From assembly GCF_000377205.1 (NCBI RefSeq), contig NZ_KB897908.1:222202-286201 (forward strand): a DNA stretch of 64,000 nucleotides, read 5' to 3'. A model generated the notes under the pieces. The model was not told the DNA's origin. It worked only from the letters and a program-made list of their open reading frames with translations, and did no database searches. The position numbers and the translations under genes are program-made. This DNA is from Thioalkalivibrio sp. ALJ3. GTDB taxonomy: Bacteria; Pseudomonadota; Gammaproteobacteria; Ectothiorhodospirales; Ectothiorhodospiraceae. Positions 12,309 to 25,864 of the stretch are shown piece after piece (position 1 is the first letter of the stretch; the number at the start of each line of letters is the position of its first letter).

Positions 12309-13538
12309 ATGGTCGCCGTTCGGGCCTTTTTGCAGGATCACCCCGGTTCTACTTCCCTGCGGGTTGCCTTTAGCGGCGGCCGCGACTCCTCTGTTTTGCT
12401 GCATGCGCTCGCGCGATTGCGCCCTCAAGGGCTTGAGGCCTGGCATGTGAATCACGGTCTGCGACCGGATGCCGATGCGCAGGCGGCGTTCTGTGTGCGC
12501 GTTGCCGAGGTGCTGGATGTACCGCTGACCGTACGCAAGGTGACCGTTCTTGATGACGCCTCCGAGGGGCCGGAGGCTGCCGCGCGCCGTGCACGCTACA
12601 CGGCCCTGCGCGAGGGCCTCGGGGGACGGGACCTGATCCTGACCGCCCAGCATGCCGACGACCAGGCTGAGACCTTCTTGCTCGCCGCGCTGCGCGGGAG
12701 CGGGCCGGAGGGCCTTCAGGGCATGCGGGCAATGCGTCGCGAAGGAGATACCTGGCTGGGGCGGCCGCTGCTGGAGGTCCCGGGCGAGGCCATCGCGGAC
12801 TACGCACGGACTTCGGGGCTCGGCTGGTACGACGATCCGAGCAATGAGGACACCCGCTTCGATCGCAATTTCCTGCGCCGCGAGATCCTCCCGCGGCTGG
12901 CGGAACGCTTCCCGGTTCATCAATCCCTGGCGCGCTGTGCCCGCTGGCAGCAGGAGGCTGTCGACCGACTGGCGAGTCTGGATGAGCAACTCCCCGATGA
13001 CGCCCCGTTGCCTGTTGCTGCGTTGGCGGGTCTGGATGCGGCAGAGCGGCGGGCACGGATGCGAGCATGGTTGCGCGCACAGGGCCTAAGTCCCCCGGGG
13101 CACGCCCGGCTGGAAGAGTACTGCCGACAACTGGAAACCCATGCGCCGGATCGCAGTCCCGAGCTGCGCTGGGCGGGCGGCTGGATGGGTGTCTATCGGG
13201 GCATGATCCACACCCAAGCCCCTGGTGCGAATCCACCCGGGCCGGGTGACGTAACCCCCTGGCCACCGGGGCAAGCGCGCCTGACACTCGCGGACGGCCG
13301 CGTGCTGGAGCGCGCGGCGCTGAGCGCTTTGGGTGTGGACCCTCTGGAAGAGTTGGAGATTGGTTATCGCGCAGGAGGCGAAACGGTCGTGACTCCGGCG
13401 GGGCGTCGACCCTTGAAAAAGCTGCTGCAGGAGAGGGGTGTTCCACCATGGGAGCGCGAACGTCTGCCGCTGGTGATGCGGCGATCGGACAGGCACGTCG
13501 TGGCCATTGTCTGGCGGGATGGGGCATTGGGACTCTGA
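12309..13538 (+). CDS. tilS: tRNA(Ile)-lysidine synthase TilS
   Basis: TilS adds lysine to C34 of tRNA-Ile(CAU), changing its decoding from AUG to AUA. The PP-loop motif FSGGRDSSVLLHAL is near residue 22 and AQHADDQAETFLL near residue 115; the C-terminal substrate-binding domains follow, including the GRRPLKKLLQERGVPPWER segment typical of the TilS C-domain. About 409 residues is normal. ATG 12309 (MVAVRAFLQD) is preceded by an in-frame GTG at 12306, and either could be used. It starts 37 bp after accA. Confidence 0.93.
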   Translation: MVAVRAFLQDHPGSTSLRVAFSGGRDSSVLLHALARLRPQGLEAWHVNHGLRPDADAQAAFCVRVAEVLDVPLTVRKVTVLDDASEGPEAAARRARYTALREGLGGRDLILTAQHADDQAETFLLAALRGSGPEGLQGMRAMRREGDTWLGRPLLEVPGEAIADYARTSGLGWYDDPSNEDTRFDRNFLRREILPRLAERFPVHQSLARCARWQQEAVDRLASLDEQLPDDAPLPVAALAGLDAAERRARMRAWLRAQGLSPPGHARLEEYCRQLETHAPDRSPELRWAGGWMGVYRGMIHTQAPGANPPGPGDVTPWPPGQARLTLADGRVLERAALSALGVDPLEELEIGYRAGGETVVTPAGRRPLKKLLQERGVPPWERERLPLVMRRSDRHVVAIVWRDGALGL

Positions 13539-13652
13539 CGGTTGAGCGCCCCAGGATGGCGCGGCGCCCGACACTGTGGTTTCGGCGCAGTTGACGGGGC
13601 GATCGTAAAAGCCAATGCTTGAGCTTCGTCACGCTTTTTAGGGGCCCCAAGT

Positions 13653-14417
13653 GTGAGATCGATCAGTCGTCGGGTCGGAGAATGTGCCCAGGGGCTTGCG
13701 CTTGTGGTCGCGGTGCTGGGTATCGCATCGGCGCAGGCCGGAAGCCTCAACCTGGCCACCGAGAGTTATCCGCCATTCAACTTCGAGACGCCGGATGGCG
13801 AGCTCGACGGTATCTCCGTGCGCGTGATGAACCAGCTGCTCAAGGAGACCGGGATCGAGGCGGAGATCCGCTTGCTGCCCTGGAGTCGCGCCTACGCCGA
13901 AGCGCAGTCGAGCCCCGACACCTGCGTGTTTTCCACGACCCGCACGCCGGAGCGCGAAGAGCTGTTCGAGTGGGTCGGCCCTCTGGTGGAGAATCAGTGG
14001 CATGCCTATGCCCTTGAGGGCTCCGACGTCGCAGCGTACTCGCTCGAAGACCTGCACGACTATCGAGTGGGCGGTTACCGGGATGATGCCGTCGCGTTAT
14101 ATGTCGAGGCACGGGGGATTGAGGTCGATACCGCCCCCAATGACCGACTGAATGCGCGTAAGCTCGCGGCCGACCGGATTGATGTCTGGGTCAGTGGCGA
14201 GCATCTCGCACCCTGGTACGCGCGTCTGGAAGAGATCGGCGAACTGCGCTCGCTGTTTGCCTTCAACGACACGGTGATGTCGCTCGCCTGCCACCGGGAT
14301 ACCGATCGCGATCGGCTGGACCGCCTCCAGGTCGCGCTGGATGCCATGCGCGAGGATGGCCGCTACGCAGCGATCGTCAGTGATGTACTCGACAGTAACG
14401 GAGGCGCGGATGACTGA
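13653..14417 (+). CDS. Periplasmic solute-binding protein (SBP_bac_3 type) heading the Sia operon
   Basis: The 254-residue protein has a signal peptide (to about AQAGS, residue 31) and a type-2 periplasmic binding fold: LNLATESYPPFNFETPDGEL, then GISVRVMNQLLKETG and RTPEREELFEWVGP, as in the amino-acid-binding family 3. No permease or ATPase gene is nearby. Instead it overlaps siaB (ATGACTGA junction) and heads siaB-siaC-siaD-siaA. I infer a sensory rather than transport role, perhaps presenting a ligand to the periplasmic domain of SiaA. The start is GTG 13653. A TTGACG 56 nt before it could be a -35 box, but its -10 partner is poor. Confidence 0.8.
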   Translation: MRSISRRVGECAQGLALVVAVLGIASAQAGSLNLATESYPPFNFETPDGELDGISVRVMNQLLKETGIEAEIRLLPWSRAYAEAQSSPDTCVFSTTRTPEREELFEWVGPLVENQWHAYALEGSDVAAYSLEDLHDYRVGGYRDDAVALYVEARGIEVDTAPNDRLNARKLAADRIDVWVSGEHLAPWYARLEEIGELRSLFAFNDTVMSLACHRDTDRDRLDRLQVALDAMREDGRYAAIVSDVLDSNGGADD

Positions 14418-15003
14418 GTTCGCCACGCAGCGCGAAGCCGATCGGGGTGGCCTGATCGCCGAAGAGGTGCTGGACTTTCAGCGCAACATGACCCGGCGCG
14501 GCATCATCTTTTCGTTCACCGGCTATATCTCGGAAGGCATCCTGAAGGCGCTCGGCGACGCGCTGCGCCAGAAGATCCGGCTGGAGTCGACGGACAACAA
14601 GACCGTGAATAGGGTGTTCTCGGTGTTCGTCGAGCAGGTGCAGAACATCATCCGCTACTCGGCCGAACGCATCGAGCATGATGCAGAACCGCCGGTGGAA
14701 CTGAGCTCGGGAATGATTACCGTTGGTTCCGAAAAAGGCCGGTTTTTCGTGATTTGCGGCAATATCATCGCCCGCGAAGACGCCGATACTCTGGGCGGGC
14801 GGCTCCGCGAGTTGCAGGGGATGGACCCGGAAGCCCTGAGGCGGTTCTACAAGGAAAAGCTCCGCGAGCCGCCGGACGAGGGCAGTAAAGGCGCCAGCAT
14901 CGGGCTGATCGAGATCGCGCGCCGTGCGAGCGAGCCGATCCAGTTCGATTTCGAGCACCTCTCCGACGCGTATTCCTATTTTGTACTGAAGGCCTATATC
15001 TGA
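14410..15003 (+). CDS. siaB: SiaB family protein kinase (DUF6272)
   Basis: The 197-residue protein has features of the SiaB/DUF6272 family, a divergent GHKL-like kinase: FSFTGYISEGILKALGDALR near residue 35, FVEQVQNIIRYSAER near residue 75 (the N-box-like helix), and SKGASIGLIEIARRAS near residue 160. In Pseudomonas aeruginosa SiaB phosphorylates SiaC, and SiaA reverses this. The gene sits between the binding protein and siaC and overlaps siaC by one base (TGATG). Assignment rests on family resemblance plus the complete sia context. Confidence 0.82.
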   Translation: MTEFATQREADRGGLIAEEVLDFQRNMTRRGIIFSFTGYISEGILKALGDALRQKIRLESTDNKTVNRVFSVFVEQVQNIIRYSAERIEHDAEPPVELSSGMITVGSEKGRFFVICGNIIAREDADTLGGRLRELQGMDPEALRRFYKEKLREPPDEGSKGASIGLIEIARRASEPIQFDFEHLSDAYSYFVLKAYI

Positions 15004-15395
15004 TGGCAGCATTGGACCCCATTCGACACGAGGCAACGGACCGCACCCCGGAGGTCCTGTTCGATTTCGCGGCGGGGCAATATCGCATCGCCGGCGAGTC
15101 CTATCCGGAGGACGCCGCGAGCTTCTATGGGCCCCTAACCCAGGGGTTGCGTCAGGCGGTCGAGGAGCGGGCCAGCGAGTCGCTGGAGTTCAGCGTCGAG
15201 ATGATCTACTTCAACAGCTCGACCGCGAAGGCCCTGATGAACCTTTTCCAGATCCTTGAGGACGCCGCGGAGGCCGGCATGAGTGTACGGATCAATTGGT
15301 GCTACCACGAGGATGACGAGACGATGGAAGAGTTCGGCGAGGACTTTTCCGAGGACTTTGCCCACGCTGACTACCGTATGTGCCCGACATCATGA
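15003..15395 (+). CDS. siaC: SiaC family regulatory phosphoprotein (DUF1987)
   Basis: This 130-residue acidic protein belongs to the family whose unphosphorylated form binds and activates the diguanylate cyclase SiaD. The phospho-acceptor region of the family (Y-x-N-T-S-S) reads YFNSSTAKALMNLF here, so the acceptor aligned with Thr68 of P. aeruginosa SiaC would be Ser72, unless a neighbouring Ser/Thr is used. The C-terminal CYHEDDETMEEFGEDF is typical of the acidic tail. It overlaps both neighbours (TGATG with siaB, ATGA with siaD). Confidence 0.85.
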   Translation: MAALDPIRHEATDRTPEVLFDFAAGQYRIAGESYPEDAASFYGPLTQGLRQAVEERASESLEFSVEMIYFNSSTAKALMNLFQILEDAAEAGMSVRINWCYHEDDETMEEFGEDFSEDFAHADYRMCPTS

Positions 15396-16264
15396 ACGCC
15401 TCTCGCGACTCCAAACAGCCAGTGACGATGCCGCCCACCTCAGGCGACGGCGACGATCCGGAATCCCTTGCCGACTTTTCGCTGTTCGAGCAGGAAAAAC
15501 AGATTATGCAGCGCTCCGAGCAGATGCTGGAGGCGCTGGATGACGTGGCCGAAGGCGTGCGTATGCTGGCCAAGGCCTACTCCGAGGGATACCGCATTCA
15601 GCGCCGCATGATGCGTATGAGCGACCGCATGCAGCTGGATCTGCAGGCCGCGAACCGCCAGCTGCGCGAGCAGGCCACCCATCTGGAGCAGCTCAACTGC
15701 GCGCTGTCGGACGAGGTGCGCGAGCGCGAACGCCTGACGGTGGAGCTTGAGCGCCTGGCGCTGGAAGATGCCCTAACCGGGCTGTTCTCTCGCCGCCGGG
15801 TGATCGACTGCGTGGAAGGTCTGGCCGAGACCGTGGGCGACCAGACCCGTTCCATCACCGTGATGATGCTCGACCTCGACGACTTCAAGGCCCTGAATGA
15901 CACACACGGCCATGCGGCCGGAGATTACGCCCTGCAGAGCTTCGCCGATATCCTGCGCGGGGAGCTCGGCGCCGATCAGTACGCCGGGCGCATGGGGGGC
16001 GAGGAGTTTCTGGTGGTGGCCGCGGATCTCGATTTCGATGGGGCCGTGACTCTGGCAGAGCGCATTCGTACCAGTGTCGAGGAGACAATCCCGCGCTGGA
16101 ACGACCAGCCGCTTCACCTCGAGGTTTCCATTGGGCTGGTGGTCACGACCGAGCGCTGGCCGGACGCCGGGGCACTGGTCGCCGCGGCGGATGATCTGCT
16201 CTACCGCGCGAAGAACAAAGGCCGTAACCGCGTCGAGGTCCAGTTCCACGGCGAGCCTGCATGA
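15392..16264 (+). CDS. siaD: Diguanylate cyclase SiaD
   Basis: The 290-residue protein has an N-terminal helical region with coiled-coil character (about residues 30-125) and a GGDEF domain (about 125-285). The active-site motif is GGEEF at 202-206, and MLDLDDFKALNDTHGH carries the metal and nucleotide residues. The RxxD inhibitory I-site expected nine residues before GGEEF is absent, so product inhibition is probably not the control mode. SiaC would instead gate activity through the N-terminal helices. ATG 15392 overlaps the siaC stop (ATGA). It makes cyclic di-GMP, promoting aggregation or biofilm growth. Confidence 0.9.
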   Translation: MNASRDSKQPVTMPPTSGDGDDPESLADFSLFEQEKQIMQRSEQMLEALDDVAEGVRMLAKAYSEGYRIQRRMMRMSDRMQLDLQAANRQLREQATHLEQLNCALSDEVRERERLTVELERLALEDALTGLFSRRRVIDCVEGLAETVGDQTRSITVMMLDLDDFKALNDTHGHAAGDYALQSFADILRGELGADQYAGRMGGEEFLVVAADLDFDGAVTLAERIRTSVEETIPRWNDQPLHLEVSIGLVVTTERWPDAGALVAAADDLLYRAKNKGRNRVEVQFHGEPA

Positions 16265-17937
16265 CGGAGTCCGGACCGGCGCGCAGCCGCAGCCTGGTCG
16301 CCAAACTGGCGCTTGCGACCCTGCTGGTTGCGCTCGCGCTCAGCCTGCTGGCGAGCGCCTATGTGATCGCGGCCGACTCGCGAGCCTTTCACGCCGAAAC
16401 CCTGGAACAGATTGACCGGCTGCAACGGCTGGTTGCGCCTCCGGCGGCCGAGGCGGCCTACCAGTTGAATGCGGATCAGGCCGAATCGCTGGTGGCGGGG
16501 CTGCAGGCCTTTGACGAGATCCATCGCGCCGAGATCCTCGACGACTTTGGGCGCACCCTGGCCGAGGTGGAACGCGAGGGGGGTGGCGCCTCCTGGCTGG
16601 GAGAGCGTCTGTTCGGCGCCGATCGTCAGCACGAGCGCGAATTGCTCCACCCGGATCTGCGCGAGACCAATGGCGCGGTCGGCACGTTGCGCGTGGAGCT
16701 TGCCCCCGATGTCCTGGCGGCTGCCCTGGTCGAGCGCCTGCGCAACAGCGTAATCACCAGCGTGGTACAGGCGCTGATCGTCTCGCTCGTGGTCGTGCTG
16801 CTGTTCTACGGCCTGATGCTGCGTCCGATGCTGCGCATCTCCCGGGCCGTGGCGGGTACCGACCCCGACCGCCCGGCCCAGTGGCCGCGGCCCGAAATGG
16901 GGCATCACGCCAACGACGAACTGGGGGCCCTGGACCGGTCGCTGGATCGGCTCCTGCATGCCTTTCAGCAGGGTCTCGATGCCCGCGACGGCGCGCGGGG
17001 CGAACTGAAGGCCCTGAACGAGGACCTGGAACGTCGAGTGGTCGAACGAACCCGCGAACTGGAGGCGGAGAAGCAGGAAACGGAACGTGCGCTGGCACGG
17101 GTGGACGAGGCCAACCGCGAGCTCGAGCGCAGCAATCGGCTCGTCGTGGAGAGTATTCGCTACGCACGGCGCATCCAGACGGCGATGCTTCCGGACAAGC
17201 ACGCCCTGGACGGGCACCTGGACGAAGTACAGGTCTACTGGGAGCCGCTGCATCTGGTCGGGGGCGACTACTTCTGGCTGGAAGCCATCGACGGGCGCAG
17301 CGTACTGGTCGCGGCGGACTGCACCGGGCATGGCGTCCCGGGTGCGTTTATTACCCTGGTGCTGGCTTCCGCGCTGGATCGCATCCTGCATGAACACCGG
17401 CTGCTGGAGCCGTCGGCAATCCTGCGCGAGATGGATCGCCTGGTGCGCTCGCGCCTGCGCCAGGACGGCCAGGACTCCGATTCCGATGACGGGCTGGAGG
17501 CGGCAGTCTGCGTCTATGATCCGGATGGCCGGACATTGAACTTTGCCGGTGTGGGGCTTCCGCTCATCATTGATCGCGGGGGAGAGGTTGAGGAGATTCG
17601 CGGCGTTCGTGGCGGTCTGGGGTATCGCAGCCTCGAGCCTGCGCAGCCGGTGGATCACGTGGTGTCGGTGGAACCCGGCATGGAATTCTTCCTGATTACC
17701 GACGGAGCCCACGACCATGTGGGTGGCGAGCCGCCGCGACTGTTCGGGCGCCGGCGTCTGCGCCAGGTGTTGGCGGAAAAGTCCCCGCGTGACCTGAGCG
17801 CCAAGATCGACTCCGTGGTCCGGGTGCTGGAGGATTATCGCGGCGGCGAACCGCGGCGTGACGACATGACGCTGGTGGCCTTTCGGCCGCTTCCACCCAA
17901 TGCGCAAAGTGTGCTTCGCGAGGCCACCGCCGATTGA
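16261..17937 (+). CDS. siaA: SiaA-type membrane PP2C (SpoIIE) phosphatase with HAMP domain
   Basis: The 558-residue protein has transmembrane segments at about 15-37 and 165-188 enclosing a periplasmic sensor region of about 125 residues. A HAMP domain (about 188-240), a coiled coil (about 245-300), and a C-terminal SpoIIE/PP2C phosphatase domain follow. Metal-binding motifs VGGDYFWLEA and ADCTGHGVPGAFIT are intact, as is RRDDMTLVAF near the end. SiaA dephosphorylates SiaC in response to an external cue and so switches SiaD on. It is the last gene of the operon, overlapping siaD (ATGA); in Pseudomonas siaA is first, so the order is rearranged. Confidence 0.88.
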   Translation: MTESGPARSRSLVAKLALATLLVALALSLLASAYVIAADSRAFHAETLEQIDRLQRLVAPPAAEAAYQLNADQAESLVAGLQAFDEIHRAEILDDFGRTLAEVEREGGGASWLGERLFGADRQHERELLHPDLRETNGAVGTLRVELAPDVLAAALVERLRNSVITSVVQALIVSLVVVLLFYGLMLRPMLRISRAVAGTDPDRPAQWPRPEMGHHANDELGALDRSLDRLLHAFQQGLDARDGARGELKALNEDLERRVVERTRELEAEKQETERALARVDEANRELERSNRLVVESIRYARRIQTAMLPDKHALDGHLDEVQVYWEPLHLVGGDYFWLEAIDGRSVLVAADCTGHGVPGAFITLVLASALDRILHEHRLLEPSAILREMDRLVRSRLRQDGQDSDSDDGLEAAVCVYDPDGRTLNFAGVGLPLIIDRGGEVEEIRGVRGGLGYRSLEPAQPVDHVVSVEPGMEFFLITDGAHDHVGGEPPRLFGRRRLRQVLAEKSPRDLSAKIDSVVRVLEDYRGGEPRRDDMTLVAFRPLPPNAQSVLREATAD

Positions 17938-17962
17938 GCCGACAGGGGCTCTCTGGTAGCAT
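17934..17962 (+). promoter_or_regulatory. Probable sigma-70 promoter for pyrG
   Basis: TTGAGC (17934-17939) and TAGCAT (17957-17962) are separated by 17 bp, 72 nt before the pyrG start. The -35 overlaps the siaA stop codon. Confidence 0.4.
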
Positions 17963-17976
17963 TTCGGCCGATTTGA

Positions 17977-19701
<1,725 letters not shown>

Positions 19702-19752
19702 CTACGCTTCGCGGCTGGTCCCGTGAGGGTCGGTCGCCGGACAGGACAGAGC

Positions 19753-20595
19753 ATGCAGCTTTGTGGTTTTGAAATCGGCCTCGATCGGCCCTTTTTTCTG
19801 ATTGCCGGCCCGTGCGTTATCGAATCCGAGGCGATGGCCCTGGACACCGCGGGTGCGCTCAAGGCGATCACCGACGAGCTGGGTATCCCGTTTATCTACA
19901 AGTCCTCGTTCGACAAGGCGAATCGCTCCTCGACGAAGAGCTTCCGTGGTCTGGGGATGGATGAGGGCCTGCGCATCCTGGAACAGGTGAAGCAGCAACT
20001 GGGCGTCCCGGTGCTGACCGATGTCCACGAGGACACGCCGCTGGAGGAGGTTGCGGCCGTGGTGGACGTGCTGCAAACACCCGCGTTCCTTTGCCGGCAG
20101 ACGAACTTCATCCAGAACGTCGCGCGCCAGGGGCGCCCGGTGAACATCAAGAAGGGCCAGTTCCTGGCGCCCTGGGATATGGGCAATGTTGTAGACAAGG
20201 CGCGCGAGGCGGGCAATGACCAGATCATGGTCTGCGAACGCGGCGTCTCCTTCGGCTACAACACACTGATCTCGGACATGCGGGGTCTGGCCCAGATGCG
20301 CCAGACCGGCTGCCCGGTGGTGTTCGACGCCACGCATTCGGTCCAGCAGCCGGGCGGGCAGGGCGCGAGCTCCGGGGGCCAGCGCGAATACGTGCCCGTG
20401 CTGGCGCGGGCCGCCGTCGCCTCCGGGGTGTCGGGTCTGTTCATGGAGACCCACCCGGACCCGGAGCACGCACTCTCCGATGGGCCCAATGCCTGGCCGC
20501 TGCAGCGCATGGCGGAGCTGCTGACCACGCTCAAGGCGCTGGATGCGGCCACCAAGGCCCAGCCGTTTGCCGAGGCCGAGTACGGGCTGGGTTGA
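19753..20595 (+). CDS. kdsA: 3-deoxy-8-phosphooctulonate synthase (KDO8P synthase)
   Basis: KdsA condenses phosphoenolpyruvate with arabinose 5-phosphate to KDO-8-phosphate, a precursor of the LPS inner core. It belongs to the DAHP-synthase TIM-barrel family: [12 protein letters not shown] near the N-terminus, SFDKANRSS, and [16 protein letters not shown] 19753 gives 280 residues, matching the family. A GTG at 19723 would add ten residues with no family match. It follows pyrG by 51 bp and precedes eno, which supplies its PEP substrate. Confidence 0.95.
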   Translation: MQLCGFEIGLDRPFFLIAGPCVIESEAMALDTAGALKAITDELGIPFIYKSSFDKANRSSTKSFRGLGMDEGLRILEQVKQQLGVPVLTDVHEDTPLEEVAAVVDVLQTPAFLCRQTNFIQNVARQGRPVNIKKGQFLAPWDMGNVVDKAREAGNDQIMVCERGVSFGYNTLISDMRGLAQMRQTGCPVVFDATHSVQQPGGQGASSGGQREYVPVLARAAVASGVSGLFMETHPDPEHALSDGPNAWPLQRMAELLTTLKALDAATKAQPFAEAEYGLG

Positions 20596-20627
20596 GGCAC
20601 GATTACAGATTCAAGAGTTTCGTTTAA

Positions 20628-21956
<1,329 letters not shown>

Positions 21957-22112
21957 GGCGGCGGTTGCGTCGTTTGCCACGTCCGGGGTTCACAGCCTGC
22001 GGGGCGGTTCCTGTGCCCCACGACGAATGGGCCGTAGAATGCCGGGCATGGAAGCTCGACTCTCTCCCTTGCGGCTGGCCGAGGCGGCCGGTCGCGGTCG
22101 CGGGAATCGCTG

Positions 22113-22520
22113 ATGCGCGGGTTGCTGATCGGTCTGGCCGTGGTGCTGCTGCTGTTGCAGTGGCCGCTGTGGCTGGGCGAGGGCAGCTGGCGCGATGTGC
22201 GCGACCTGCGCAAGCAGGTAGAGGAGCAGCGCGCGGCCAATGCCGAGCTGGAACAGCGCAATCAGGCGCTGGAGGCCGAGGTACAGGACCTGCGTACCGG
22301 CACCGATGCAGTGGAAGAACGCGCGCGTCGCGACCTGGGCATGATCCGCGAAGACGAAATCTTCTTCTTCGTGGTTGGCGAGGACGACGACCGGCGCCCG
22401 GTGCCAGAGCCGCTGCCGGATCCGGCGCGGGACGTGTCCCCGGGGCCTGCCGAGATCCCGGACCGCGAGCGCGAGCCGGCAACCGATACGCTGCCACCCG
22501 AGGATCCGTTTGATGGCTGA
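22113..22520 (+). CDS. ftsB: Cell division protein FtsB
   Basis: This is a short bitopic septal protein that bridges FtsL and FtsQ. It has an N-terminal transmembrane helix (about residues 3-20), a periplasmic leucine-zipper coiled coil (about 30-65, LRKQVEEQRAANAELEQRNQ), and VEERARRDLGMIREDEIFF, a conserved FtsB end segment. The 135-residue length is longer than E. coli FtsB (about 103) because of a Pro/Glu/Asp-rich tail after residue 88. It follows eno and overlaps ispD, as is typical. Confidence 0.93.
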   Translation: MRGLLIGLAVVLLLLQWPLWLGEGSWRDVRDLRKQVEEQRAANAELEQRNQALEAEVQDLRTGTDAVEERARRDLGMIREDEIFFFVVGEDDDRRPVPEPLPDPARDVSPGPAEIPDREREPATDTLPPEDPFDG

Positions 22521-23262
22521 TCCCGACGCAACCAGTTCCTCCACGGAACCCGCCTACTGGGCTCTGATTCCGGCCGCTGGTGTGGGCCGGCGCATGGGCT
22601 CGGACCGACCCAAGCAGTTCCTGACGCTGGGTTCGCGCACCATCCTCTCGCATACCCTGTCGATCTTTTTGGAGCACCCGCGCATTCGCGGTGTTGTCCT
22701 GGTACTAGGGCCGGATGTGGACCCGGACGCGCTGGATCTTCCGACGGCGGGCGGCCGCCTGTTCCGGGTAGCCGGTGGTGCCGAGCGGGCCGATTCGGTC
22801 CAGAACGGCCTCGATTTCCTGCAGGAGCGGGCTTCTCCCGACGACTGGGTGCTGGTGCACGATGCGGCGCGACCCTGCCTGCCACGCGCGGACCTGGACC
22901 ATTTGCTGCAATCGCTCCGGGATGATCCGGTAGGCGGTTTGCTGGCCACGCCCAGCACCGACACGGTCAAGTGGAGCGACGAGTATGGGCGGGTCGAGCG
23001 CACGCTGGAACGCGAGCGCGTCTGGCGTGCACTGACCCCGCAGATGTTTCGCCTGGGCATGTTGCGGGAGGCCAATCGGGCCGCACGCGAGGCTGGTCAC
23101 CCGGTTACCGACGAGGCCAGCGCGATCGAGTGGCATGGTGCCCGTCCGCGCCTGATCGAGGGCTCGATGATGAACATCAAGATCACCCGGGCCGAGGATC
23201 TGGAGCTGGCCCAGCTGTACCTGATGCAACAGCGGCGTCTGGACGGGAGATTCCGGCCATGA
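22513..23262 (+). CDS. ispD: 2-C-methyl-D-erythritol 4-phosphate cytidylyltransferase
   Basis: IspD attaches CMP to MEP in the non-mevalonate isoprenoid pathway. The nucleotide-binding motif [18 protein letters not shown] is at about residues 19-36, and [11 protein letters not shown] and [11 protein letters not shown] follow. 249 residues is a little above average because of a short N-terminal extension. ATG 22513 overlaps the ftsB end and the stop overlaps ispF (ATGA), so ftsB-ispD-ispF form one transcript. Confidence 0.96.
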   Translation: MADPDATSSSTEPAYWALIPAAGVGRRMGSDRPKQFLTLGSRTILSHTLSIFLEHPRIRGVVLVLGPDVDPDALDLPTAGGRLFRVAGGAERADSVQNGLDFLQERASPDDWVLVHDAARPCLPRADLDHLLQSLRDDPVGGLLATPSTDTVKWSDEYGRVERTLERERVWRALTPQMFRLGMLREANRAAREAGHPVTDEASAIEWHGARPRLIEGSMMNIKITRAEDLELAQLYLMQQRRLDGRFRP

Positions 23263-23755
23263 GCCGCATGCGCGTGGGACAGGGCTTCGACGTGCATGCC
23301 TTCGGGCCTGGCGAGCATCTGGTCCTGGGCGGTGTGCGCATCCCCTTCGATCACGGCTTTGTCGCGCATTCCGATGGCGACGTTCTGCTGCACGCGATCT
23401 GCGATGCCTTGTTCGGGGCCGCGGGGCTGGGAGATATCGGTCGCCACTTTCCCGATACCGACGAGCGCTTTCGTGGGGCGAACAGCCGCGATCTGCTGCG
23501 CGAGACCCTGCGTCGGGTCCAGGAGGCCGGCTGGCGTCCGGTGAACGTCGATGCGACCGTGATCGCACAGGCACCGAAGATGGCCCCGCATGTGGCGGCG
23601 ATGGAGGACCACATTGCCGCGGACCTGGGGCTTGCGGCTGATTGCGTGAACGTCAAGGCGACGACCACCGAGCGCCTGGGCTTTACCGGACGCGGAGAAG
23701 GCGTGGCGGCCCAGGCAGTGGTGCTGCTGGAGCCTTATTCGGGGCTGATGCACGT

Positions 23756-23759
<4 letters not shown>
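23259..23759 (+). CDS. ispF: 2-C-methyl-D-erythritol 2,4-cyclodiphosphate synthase
   Basis: IspF cyclises CDP-ME-2-phosphate to MEcPP, the step after IspD and IspE in the MEP pathway. The metal ligands Asp and His are in [12 protein letters not shown] near the N-terminus, and the third His is in [34 protein letters not shown] is the CDP-binding signature. 166 residues, full length. Overlaps ispD (ATGA) and the VOC gene downstream (ATGA). Confidence 0.97.
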
Positions 23760-25709
<1,950 letters not shown>

Positions 25710-25739
25710 CGGGCGGGTGGCCTGGCCGGTGTGGGCAGG

Positions 25740-25838
25740 GGCTTCGCGGGCAGGCCCGCTCCCAGAGTGATCTGGGTGGCGCCGGATGTCGAAACCAGCG
25801 CTCTGCCCCCTGTGGGAGCCGCCCTGGCGGCGAAGTCC
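25740..25838. repeat. REP/BIME-like inverted pair
   Basis: Two REP-like units face each other: GGCTTCGCGGGCAGGCCCGC... at 25740-25764 (reverse) and TGTGGGAGCCGCCCTGGCGG... at 25811-25838 (forward). Both match the general pattern GTGGGAGCGGGC-N-GCCCGCGAA known from Pseudomonas REPs. They sit between the convergent glpK and pirin genes and can form stable hairpins, so may also limit read-through. Confidence 0.7.
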
Positions 25839-25864
25839 CTCCCAGAGTCAGCCCCTCTGCCTGA

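Noticed and set aside
19723..19752. Longer kdsA start at GTG 19723
   Set aside because: The extra ten residues do not match the family and the ATG at 19753 gives the standard length.
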